A DNA stretch of 34,248 bases from Lachnospiraceae bacterium (GTDB taxonomy: Bacteria > Bacillota > Clostridia > Lachnospirales > Lachnospiraceae): contig CAAGLJ010000245.1 in assembly GCA_900770785.1 (NCBI GenBank), forward strand, positions 1 through 34,248, given 5' to 3'. Both the position numbers and the translations under genes were made by a program. Positions 1 through 8,000 of this stretch are shown one piece after another (position 1 is the first letter of the stretch; every line of letters begins with the position of its first letter). A model generated the notes under the pieces. It saw nothing but the letters and a program-made list of their open reading frames with translations. It did no database searches and was not told the origin of the DNA.

Positions 1-484
1 GATCATCTGCCACAATGATCACCGGATCCTCAGGGACGATTCCGCCCTCTTTCACTCCTGCAAGAACCCGTACCACCCTTTTGGAAATATCCATAACGTC
101 TGCACTTCTGGCCTTAAAATACTCATCATCCATATTGGCAAACACTTCTGCAAATCTTTCACCGGTTGCATTGGTAGCAAACTCTGCATTCACCTTCTGG
201 TCATCAATCATAAACTCCACTGCTTCCAGGTAGTCCATATCCTCCAGCATCATCTTATGCACATCAAAAATCATGGCCTGCTCCTCGCCTACATCGGCAA
301 GAGCCTTATCGTACAATCTGGAAAGCTGTTCCTTAGCCTTCTCGCAAGCCTCATGGAATCTGGCCTTTTCTCTTTCTGCATCGCTTATGGTTTCTTTTAC
401 CAGGGTATATTCCTGTTTCTTAAAGATATACAGCTTACCGATGGCCACGCCTGATAAAACACTTTTCCCTCTAAATTCTTCCAT
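1..484 (-). CDS. ptsI: Phosphoenolpyruvate-protein phosphotransferase (PTS enzyme I), N-terminal part
   Basis: Partial gene: the start codon is at 484 and the reading frame runs off the left edge after 161 codons. The product begins MEEFRGKSVLSGVAIGKLYI and continues with GEEQAMIFDVHKMMLEDMDY and YFKARSADVMDISKRVVRVL, all typical of the N-terminal HPr-binding domain of enzyme I. Enzyme I is the cytoplasmic protein that takes phosphate from PEP and passes it to HPr, feeding all sugar PTS transporters. The phosphorylated histidine and the PEP-binding barrel would lie beyond the edge. A GAGGA ribosome site precedes the ATG. No ptsH gene is adjacent upstream, so HPr is encoded elsewhere or downstream. 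The gene has its own promoter and a 160-170 nt leader with a terminator hairpin. Family assignment is firm. Confidence 0.93.
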   Translation of the reverse strand, partial: MEEFRGKSVLSGVAIGKLYIFKKQEYTLVKETISDAEREKARFHEACEKAKEQLSRLYDKALADVGEEQAMIFDVHKMMLEDMDYLEAVEFMIDDQKVNAEFATNATGERFAEVFANMDDEYFKARSADVMDISKRVVRVLAGVKEGGIVPEDPVIIVADD

Positions 485-518
485 CTGTCCATCCTCTTTT
501 CTCCCGGATTGGTCGTAT

Positions 519-578
519 AAAAAAACCAAACGGTATAAATCAATCTCTTAGCCGACGGATTAACTTACATCATTTGGT
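519..578 (-). terminator. Intrinsic terminator inside the ptsI leader (candidate attenuator)
   Basis: Read on the minus strand, ACCAAA (578-573) pairs with TTTGGT (530-525). Inside it a 10-bp stem with two G-U pairs forms between 567-558 and 545-536, around a 12-nt loop. A run of seven T residues (525-519) follows directly. It lies between the ptsI promoter and the ptsI ribosome site, about 35 nt before the start codon. It would therefore end the leader transcript unless an antiterminated state forms. The structure was paired by eye, with no folding energy computed. Confidence 0.7.
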
Positions 579-657
579 AACTCCCTTCCAGTAGTATTAA
601 TTTTTTCTGGCAATTTATACAAAAATTATCCAAAAAAATTAGTAATCATCTTTAACA

Positions 658-686
658 ATCATAGCAACTATATCCTAAATTGTCAA
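658..686 (-). promoter_or_regulatory. Sigma-A type promoter of ptsI
   Basis: On the minus strand TTGACA (686-681), a 17-bp spacer and TATGAT (663-658) match the housekeeping consensus closely. Predicted transcription start is near 651, leaving a leader of 160-170 nt before ptsI. It lies just past the aspS terminator, so ptsI is a separate transcription unit. Confidence 0.8.
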
Positions 687-721
687 CCCAAAGCAGGGCA
701 ACATTATCTGGCAACAAAAGG

Positions 722-763
722 AAAAACGGGAAAATTCTCTTTTTTTCAAAAGAATTTTCCCGT
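722..763 (-). terminator. Intrinsic terminator downstream of aspS
   Basis: A 13-bp perfect stem, ACGGGAAAATTCT (726-738) with AGAATTTTCCCGT (751-763), encloses a 12-nt loop. On the minus strand it is followed by a short T run (725-722 and beyond). It sits about 40 bp after the aspS stop and should end the hisS-aspS transcript. Confidence 0.85.
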
Positions 764-800
764 CCCTTTTTCTCTTTATATTCCTGCCCTTTGTTCTGCC

Positions 801-2597
801 TTATTCTGCCTCTTTAGCCTTCTCAATTCTGATGGACAGCTCTTCAAGCTGCTTTTTATCCACCACATCAGGAGCATTGGTCATAAGACAGGAAGCATCC
901 TTCACTTTGGGAAAGGCAATTACCTCCCGGATACTGTCAGCCTTCACCAACAGCATGGCCAGACGATCCAGTCCATAGGCCAGTCCTGCATGGGGCGGCA
1001 CACCATACTTGAAGGCATCCAGTAAAAAGCCAAAACGATTATAGGCCTCTTCTTTGCTAAAGCCAAGTACACCAAACATTTTTTCCTGAACATCGCTCTG
1101 GAAGATACGGACGCTTCCTCCTCCCAGTTCCGTTCCATTTAATACCATGTCGTACGCCTTTGCACGAACCTTTTCGGGTTCTGTTTCCAAAAGGTCAAGA
1201 TCCTCATCCATAGGCATGGTAAAGGGATGGTGCATGGCCGTGTAGCGATTTTCCTCTTCATCCCACTCCAACAGAGGAAATTCCGTAATCCAGAGGAAAT
1301 TAAACTTATCCTCGTCTATAATACCCATCTGTGCTGCCACTTCCAGTCGGAGCGCTCCCAGAACACTGTATACAATCTTATTTTTATCTGCGGCAAAAAG
1401 GAGTAAGTCTCCCGGCTCTCCTGCCATAGCCTCCACTAAAATCTTTAACTCTTCGTCGGTCATAAATTTGGCAAATGAGGATTTGTAGCTTCCATCTTCT
1501 GCTACCGCCAGATAAGCCAGTCCTTTGGCTCCATAGCCTTTGGCAAAATCCACCAGGGCATCAATCTTTTTCCGAGGCATCTGGGCCTGCCCCTTTGCAT
1601 TGATACCGCGTACGGAACCGCCATTTTCCAAAGCCGAGGTAAAGACACTGAAGCCACAGCCCTTAACCACCCGGGATACATCGGTAAGCTCCATACCAAA
1701 GCGGGTATCCGGCTTGTCGGAGCCAAAACGATCCATAGCCTCCTGCCAGGTCATTCTGGGAATAGGCAGGCTTACCTCAAGGCCGATAGCTTCCTTACAT
1801 ACATACTGTAAAAGCCGTTCATTTACCTCAATAACATCATCCACATCCACAAAGGACAGCTCCATGTCCACCTGCGTAAATTCCGGCTGGCGATCTGCCC
1901 GCAGATCCTCATCACGAAAGCACTTTGCAATCTGGAAATACCGATCGTAGCCGGCACACATCAGCAGCTGCTTAAACAGCTGCGGGGACTGGGGAAGAGC
2001 ATAAAAGCTCCCCGGATGTACACGGCTGGGTACCAGATAGTCTCTTGCCCCCTCCGGTGTGGATTTCTGTAAAATAGGGGTTTCTATCTCCAAAAAGCCT
2101 TCCTCGGTCAGAAAGGAACGAATCTTGGCCGCAATCCTGCTTCTCAGCATCAGCTTGCTTTGCAGGTCGGGACGGCGCAAATCCAGATAGCGGTATTTCA
2201 GCCTGAGCTCCTCTTTGGTTTTTGAATCTGCCTCAATGGGAAAAGGAGGGGTTTGAGCCTCAGAAAGAATTCTAAGCCCGGCAGCCCGGATTTCGATATC
2301 TCCTGTAGCCAGATTTTCATTCACCGCACCGCTTCGTTTTTCCACCCGGCCTGTTACCGCAATGACGAATTCACTTCTCAGCTTCTCCGCTTTCGCCATC
2401 CCTTCTGCCTGAACATCACCTTCCTCAAAGATAATCTGCAAAAGTCCGGAACGGTCACGTAAATCCACAAAAATAATTCCGCCTTTATTTCTCTGCTTCT
2501 GTACCCATCCCATTACAGTAACCACTTCCCCTATATTGGCGCTGGAAACCTCCGTACAGCGATGAGTCCGCTTTAAGCCTTTCATTGATTCAGCCAT
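801..2597 (-). CDS. aspS: Aspartate-tRNA ligase
   Basis: Class II aminoacyl-tRNA synthetase that charges tRNA-Asp in the cytoplasm. The order is bacterial: an N-terminal OB-fold anticodon-binding domain (around VTVMGWVQKQRNKGG, residues 25-40), then the catalytic core with motif 2 FRDEDLRADRQPEFTQ, the bacterial GAD insertion in the middle, and motif 3 GLAYGLDRLAMLL near the C-terminus. At 598 residues it is of normal bacterial length. An in-frame ATG exists at 2609, but GGAGGA (2607-2602) stands just before the ATG at 2597, so the shorter start is preferred. It lies 61 bp after hisS, the usual partner in Clostridia, and is followed by a strong terminator. Whether it is discriminating or also charges tRNA-Asn cannot be told from sequence reading alone. 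Confidence 0.97.
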   Translation of the reverse strand: MAESMKGLKRTHRCTEVSSANIGEVVTVMGWVQKQRNKGGIIFVDLRDRSGLLQIIFEEGDVQAEGMAKAEKLRSEFVIAVTGRVEKRSGAVNENLATGDIEIRAAGLRILSEAQTPPFPIEADSKTKEELRLKYRYLDLRRPDLQSKLMLRSRIAAKIRSFLTEEGFLEIETPILQKSTPEGARDYLVPSRVHPGSFYALPQSPQLFKQLLMCAGYDRYFQIAKCFRDEDLRADRQPEFTQVDMELSFVDVDDVIEVNERLLQYVCKEAIGLEVSLPIPRMTWQEAMDRFGSDKPDTRFGMELTDVSRVVKGCGFSVFTSALENGGSVRGINAKGQAQMPRKKIDALVDFAKGYGAKGLAYLAVAEDGSYKSSFAKFMTDEELKILVEAMAGEPGDLLLFAADKNKIVYSVLGALRLEVAAQMGIIDEDKFNFLWITEFPLLEWDEEENRYTAMHHPFTMPMDEDLDLLETEPEKVRAKAYDMVLNGTELGGGSVRIFQSDVQEKMFGVLGFSKEEAYNRFGFLLDAFKYGVPPHAGLAYGLDRLAMLLVKADSIREVIAFPKVKDASCLMTNAPDVVDKKQLEELSIRIEKAKEAE

Positions 2598-2658
2598 AAT
2601 ATCCTCCATTGATTAGTCTTAACTCAACCGGCCTTCCCGGCAAAACTATACTTATGTC

Positions 2659-3918
2659 TTACAGCAGGGGGTTACAATAGAATTCTTTAAACTCTTCGTA
2701 GCCTTCCTGCGTCAGCTGCTCCTTCTGAAACTTCTTGTTCTTATTCATTCTTGCTACCAGTATCTGTTCTCCCCTGGCTCTTGCCTCCTGGGCTTCCTTC
2801 ATTACCTCACACAGCCTTTCGGCAGGCATTCCCTTTTCAATTAAATAGGCCGTTTTTTTCCTGGCTCCCGGAATCCGATAGCCATTTTCCAGCAAAAGAA
2901 GCACAATACGTTCAAAGCCAATGGAAAAACCGCAGGCAGGAACGTCTTTGCCCGTAAAATTACCCACCATTTTATCGTATCGGCCGCCGCCGCCGCAGCT
3001 TCCGCCGAATTCAGGAATGGCAATTTCAAAAATGGTGCCTGTATAATAAGACATTCCCCGCACTAAGGTAGGATCAAAAACCATCTTAAAGTCGGCATTT
3101 TTTACCGCTTCCACGCTGGTGATAATTTCCTCCAGACTATCCTTGATTCCTTCCTCCAGATAGTCTTTGATTTCTCCCGTCAGCCAGGCAAACCCGTTCT
3201 CTGCTCCTTCCATTCCCTTAAACAGATTCAGATAGCGTTCCACTACTGCTTCGGCAAAGCCTGCTTCCTTCAGCTCTGCCTCTACCCCTGAGAGGCCGAT
3301 TTTGTCCATCTTATCCAGGGTAATAAAAACGGAGTCATAAGCTGCCTCATCAAAACCGCTGTAGGCTGCCATAGCCTTTAAGATTCGCCTTTCATTGATT
3401 CGGATTTCAAAGCCTTGAAAACCCAGCTTGCCTAAAGTTGTGGTAGTGGCCAGAATCAGCTCAATCTCCGCCAGATTGGAAGGCTCCCCTAAAATATCGA
3501 TATCGCACTGGTAAAACTGGCGGTAGCGTCCCCTCTGAGGCCTGTCCGCCCGCCATACCGGCCCAATCTGCAGGGCCTTAAAAGGAGAAGGCAGACTGGC
3601 AGTGTTATTGGCATAAAAGCGCACCAGAGGTACGGTTAAGTCGTAACGAAGTCCTCCGTCCGCCAGATCATTCTCCGTCCGGGCCGTTTCCAGATTCAGC
3701 TTCTCTCCCCGCTTCATAATCTTGAAAATCAGCTTTTCATTTTCTCCTCCCTGCTTATTACTCAGGTTGGCGATATTCTCCACACAGGGAGTCTCTATTC
3801 CCGTAAATCCAAACTGGGCATAGGTCTCTTTAATTACACTGATGACATAATCCCGGATTTCATTTTCTGCCGGCAGAATATCCTTCATACCGGTAACCGG
3901 CTTCCTGCTTAATGCCAT
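2659..3918 (-). CDS. hisS: Histidine-tRNA ligase
   Basis: Class II synthetase charging tRNA-His. Motif 2 is seen as RPQRGRYRQFYQCDIDI, the histidine-binding signature as LVRGMSYYTGTIFEI, and the glycine-rich GGSCGGGGRYD followed by motif 3 CGFSIGFERIVLLL. The N-terminal GMKDILP is typical. At 419 residues it has normal length, with the C-terminal anticodon-binding domain intact. The start at 3918 is supported by GAGGAGGAGAAGGC directly upstream. A promoter at 3960-3988 lies between this gene and the sortase operon, so expression need not depend on hemZ read-through. I see no T-box leader in the short upstream gap. In related genomes hisS usually follows hemZ directly; here an accessory block separates them. 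Confidence 0.97.
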   Translation of the reverse strand: MALSRKPVTGMKDILPAENEIRDYVISVIKETYAQFGFTGIETPCVENIANLSNKQGGENEKLIFKIMKRGEKLNLETARTENDLADGGLRYDLTVPLVRFYANNTASLPSPFKALQIGPVWRADRPQRGRYRQFYQCDIDILGEPSNLAEIELILATTTTLGKLGFQGFEIRINERRILKAMAAYSGFDEAAYDSVFITLDKMDKIGLSGVEAELKEAGFAEAVVERYLNLFKGMEGAENGFAWLTGEIKDYLEEGIKDSLEEIITSVEAVKNADFKMVFDPTLVRGMSYYTGTIFEIAIPEFGGSCGGGGRYDKMVGNFTGKDVPACGFSIGFERIVLLLLENGYRIPGARKKTAYLIEKGMPAERLCEVMKEAQEARARGEQILVARMNKNKKFQKEQLTQEGYEEFKEFYCNPLL

Positions 3919-3959
3919 GCCTTCTCCTCCTCATTTCTTATTCCTAAAGTTCCTAAAGC

Positions 3960-3988
3960 ATTGTACACTTTTTTATTGGAAAGGACAA
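3960..3988 (-). promoter_or_regulatory. Promoter of hisS-aspS
   Basis: On the minus strand TTGTCC (3988-3983), 17 bp, TACAAT (3965-3960). It lies in the 124-bp gap between the sortase stop and hisS. A tandem 9-bp repeat CTTTAGGAA/CTTTAGGAA sits in the predicted leader (about 3941-3958). No clear terminator for the sortase operon is seen in the gap. Confidence 0.6.
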
Positions 3989-4042
3989 CTGCTCTCCTGC
4001 AAAAAGCTACCGCCCTCCGTTTTTATTTTTTTATACGCTGCA

Positions 4043-5068
4043 TTATTCCACACGCTTTCCAACCACTACGAACCGCCCGTCCTCTACATGATAGGAGCAG
4101 CAGGACAGGGTAATGAACTCGTCCCCAAACTGCGCTGTTACGCCTGTATCATACAGGGACATTTCCTTGATATTCCCGTACCAGTCATCAAATTCCTCCT
4201 GCGTATCTGCCTGAAAGAACTTGTAATACTTGAATACGTTGTCGCTTTCGTAATACACCTGTGAATAGAATACTGCAATCAGTTCATACTTGCGCTCCTC
4301 ATACAGACTGTCAAAGCAGATGATATTATGCTCCGCTCCGTACTCTGCATCTGCATAGAACTCCAGATTTCCGAACATTTCCCCGGACTTCATGGTATGT
4401 CCATGTATGATCTGGTTGGTGGAGGGTGCTGTCCCATTCACATAATCACAGGCTTTCGTGCCTGTTCCGGCTATGGAGTCCGTATCCAGAATGAGACACC
4501 CATTCTTATTTGGCTCCCCGTAAAAGTCAAGCCGAAGATAATAGCTTTCATCTTCCATCGTCTGCATGACCGGGTAATCAATGACCGTACCGTCAATGGC
4601 AAGCCAGCCTTCCAGATCGGGATTGATTTCATACAGAGCCCTGTACTTCGGTAAGATTTCCGGTACTTCGCTGTTTTCTGCCCCTGCCTCCATGTCTCTG
4701 TATATGTCTGCTAAAACAGCCTCTATTCCCGCTACCAAAAGTCCGTTCTCATCAAGTTTTATCTCATCCTGTGCGGATATGTCCGCTTCCTCCCGTATGC
4801 CCTGCAATTTTTCCTGCGTACTCCTGGTACTCGCATTCTGCCACAGGCAGTAAATGCCATATCCAAAGAGCCCTGCTCCAGAAAACGCAAATATCACAAA
4901 ACATAAAAGCCGGAAAAGTATGCGCTTCTGTTCCCATCCATTCCCTGTGCTTTGCTCCCGTCTGCACCTGCTCCTTTGCTTCTTTTGGAGTGTGTGCTTC
5001 CGGTTGGTTTTTCCTGGAAGAAAAAGTAGGACACGCCCGCTTTTTCCATGATTATTTTCTCGTGTCAT
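4043..5068 (-). CDS. Class B sortase
   Basis: Membrane-bound cysteine transpeptidase that cuts a C-terminal sorting signal and joins the protein to the cell wall. A long basic cytoplasmic N-terminus (about 48 residues) precedes one membrane segment (about 51-76, RLLCFVIFAFSGAGLFGYG). The outer catalytic domain has IIHGHTMKSGEMFG (catalytic His about 224), TLSCCSYHVEDGRFVVVGKR (catalytic Cys about 324 and Arg about 332) and the region FDDWYGNIKEMSLYDTGV, as in SrtB-type enzymes. At 341 residues it is longer than classic SrtB because of the N-terminal tail. Its ATG lies 17 nt inside the end of the surface-protein gene, which suggests translational coupling; no strong ribosome site is seen. The likely substrate is the adjoining VPKTG protein. 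Known clostridial SrtB enzymes accept (S/P)PXTG-like signals, which fits. Confidence 0.9.
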   Translation of the reverse strand: MTRENNHGKSGRVLLFLPGKTNRKHTLQKKQRSRCRREQSTGNGWEQKRILFRLLCFVIFAFSGAGLFGYGIYCLWQNASTRSTQEKLQGIREEADISAQDEIKLDENGLLVAGIEAVLADIYRDMEAGAENSEVPEILPKYRALYEINPDLEGWLAIDGTVIDYPVMQTMEDESYYLRLDFYGEPNKNGCLILDTDSIAGTGTKACDYVNGTAPSTNQIIHGHTMKSGEMFGNLEFYADAEYGAEHNIICFDSLYEERKYELIAVFYSQVYYESDNVFKYYKFFQADTQEEFDDWYGNIKEMSLYDTGVTAQFGDEFITLSCCSYHVEDGRFVVVGKRVE

Positions 5069-8000
5069 TTTTCAGCTGTTTTCTCAATGTTTCCAAGTTC
5101 TTTCCGCCTTTCTTTGCAGTAATAATCAGTCCCGTTCCTGAGAGACCAGCCAGAGCAAACAGCCATATAAGCGGCATACTGTCTCCGGTCTTGGGTACAT
5201 CATCCTTCTTGTCGGAAGCACTTGCATTGATTATAAATATAGTGCTTGCAGAACCATCCGCCCAAAGGATTTCAACGGTGTGTGTTCCTGCCTCGAGGGT
5301 ATTCAGGTAAGACGTTTTCAGTGTGATAATGGTAGAGCCTTCCCTTGCGGTGTAATTGCTCTGGTCAAGCAGCCTGCCATCTACCCTTACTCCGGTAAAC
5401 CTGGAGAACTCTCCGTTGCCCCGGATGGTAAGTCCTTCATCACTTCCATAGATCCAGCTGCTGTTTGCACCATTGATGATCTGATAGGTGGTATCCGGTG
5501 TAGCCGGGTTGCCTGGTGTGTTTGGAGCAGCAGGGCCGCCGCCACCCGGATCAGCAACACCGCCGCCCGGATTACGGCCTTCCTCATAGACTGCTCTTAC
5601 TTTTACTTCGCCTGCCGGCATCGTAAAGCTGGTCGTCTCGCCTGTACTGTCTGCAAGTGTAATATTTCCGCTTTCTACCACCCATTCCTTGAATTGTTGT
5701 CCTTCTGGCGCTGCACCCGCTGTGATCGTTACCGTCTCACCCTGTGCATATTCTCCGGTGGCGCTTCCGCCTGTTACGGTTACGGTATATTTCGGTGCAG
5801 GAATTTGAATGGTATAGGTAAATGTCACTGCCCCACTGTCCTTCATACCACTCTTTACAGCGATAGCCTTGATCCTGGTCTGTACCGACTGACCTTCTCT
5901 TCCTGTGACATCGATTGCCTCAGTGTACTTCGTTCCGTTTGTACGGCCTGGTTCACTTCCGTCTATGGTATAATAAATCTCTGCGCCGTCTGTGGATGAG
6001 CGAAGCACAATCTTCTGATTGGAAGAATAAGTTCCCTCTGTCGGAGTTGCCTGTACTGCTCCAACGACACCTGCCTCACTGACTGTCACCTGAACAGATG
6101 CGTTTAATGTTATGTTTCTGCCATTTCCTATATCAGAAGGAAGAGTCACCTTTCCGTCTGCTGTAAAGGTCTGCTCTGTCAGGACTGACGGTTCATAGGT
6201 TCCTGTAAGGTTGCTCAAATCCCACGTCACGTCTGCCATTCTGTTTCCATCCTCCGTTACCATCATCACGGTTCCTGGCAGTCCCAAAGCTGCGGCAGTC
6301 TTTGCTGTACCGTTTGCCACACCTATGATGGCAGCCGGATTTATAATACGGATTACGTTCGCCTTTCGTGTCGCCGCAAAGGTATAGCTGATGGTGATGG
6401 TTCCGCTGGCATTATTGGTAACCGTTCCGCTTCCCACAGTTGTACCGTCTGCTTTTATATTGGCTGTTACCTGGGAAGCGAACACATAGTCTGTATCCGG
6501 TGACAGGGTCACTTCTGCGGTATAAGCCGTATGATATCCGGCTGTTGGGCCCGCAGTTTTACTGCCCTCTTTCCATGTAATATCAGGAGAAGCCGTTTTC
6601 ACACCCGGTGTAGATACGGCTGCTGTTCCTGCGAGATTGTTTCCCGGTGTCGGTTGTGAAATGTTCACCTCCACACTTGTAATTATTTTTTCATAATTCG
6701 CTTTTACGCTTACCGCTTCTGCCGGCATGGTAAAGGTGGTTGTTGCACTCGTACTGTCTGCAAGCGTAATATTACCGCTTTCTACTGTCCACTCCTTAAA
6801 CTGCTGTCCACCTGGTGCTGCATCGGCTGTAATCGTTACCGTCTCGCCCTGTGCATAGTCTCCGGTGGTGCTTCCACCACTTAAGGTTCCATTCGTTACG
6901 GTTACGGTATATTTCGATACAGATGTAGAAATCGTAATCTGCACCGGTGTACTTGCATAGTCGGTTTCTTTCTCTCCATTTACATCCTCTGCAATGATGT
7001 ACGCATAATAATCTGTTCCACAGGTCTTATCTGCCAGCTCTATCGGCAGAGTAAAGGTACCTGTCCCTGTCAGATTGCTTATGGTTACGCCCTGCAATGC
7101 ACCATAGTAAAGTACCTGTGCACTGCTGTCCGTATATGCCTTATCCGTAATCATAACGGAAATCTGGCTGACATCACTTCCGGTATAAGTATACGGTACG
7201 GTAACCGTTGTGCCCTCTCTGGTCACGCTCTCTCCATTTGTGACATTTACTGTCTTGCTGCTGTCAAGCAGTGTCAGTTTCCACTCCGTAGCAGTGCCAC
7301 CGGAAACCGATGCAAGAGCAGATGACTTGCCCGTTCCACTCTCAGATGCAAAGAGGACAGAAGACAGATTCACATTCAAAGCAGGACTCACTCCACCGTC
7401 GCTACCTACAAAATGGCGGAAGATTCGACCGCTGGAGTCCACGAGACCGGCAATACTAGGATTGATAGTAATAGCCGAGCGCAGCCACCAAATGTTGTTG
7501 CCGCCTGTTTTTGCTCTTGAGCCATTATTATCAGCTCCATATAACCCGTCTACCTCTGCCGCACTTAAACAAAACACGTTGTCTGTTGTACTATCGTCTA
7601 TATATTCTATGCCATAGACTCCAACAATATATCTGCTCTGATCCTTCAATACGGTATTTGCTATTGCACCTTGCTCAATGGAAGAAAATACTGAACTGTT
7701 CGAATAAAAATCACTTATCAGCCAGCTCCTTACCCTACAATTACTCCCTGCCCATTGATTCGTATTATCACTGGAAAACGCCATGGTTTGCAGTATGGTA
7801 TTACAGTCTAACAACAGGTAGTTTGATGAACTCTCCTGCGTATTCGGTGATGAAAGCACCCGGTATGCTACCGGACTGTTGTTATAACTTCCGAAATATA
7901 CCAGGTTGCCCCCGGTACTCCATGTGCTGCTCGGTCTTAATACAGCAGCATTCAGATTGATGGTTCTTACTGTGGTGCCTGCGGGTTTTCCTTCCATGCT

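Noticed and set aside
3919..4042. A T-box leader upstream of hisS
   Set aside because: The gap is only 124 bp, with no T-box consensus, specifier stem or terminator pair visible.
4771..5310. Plus-strand open frame of 179 codons opposite the sortase and surface-protein genes
   Set aside because: It is antisense to two well-supported genes, and its Ser/Cys/Phe-rich product has no recognisable motif or ribosome site.
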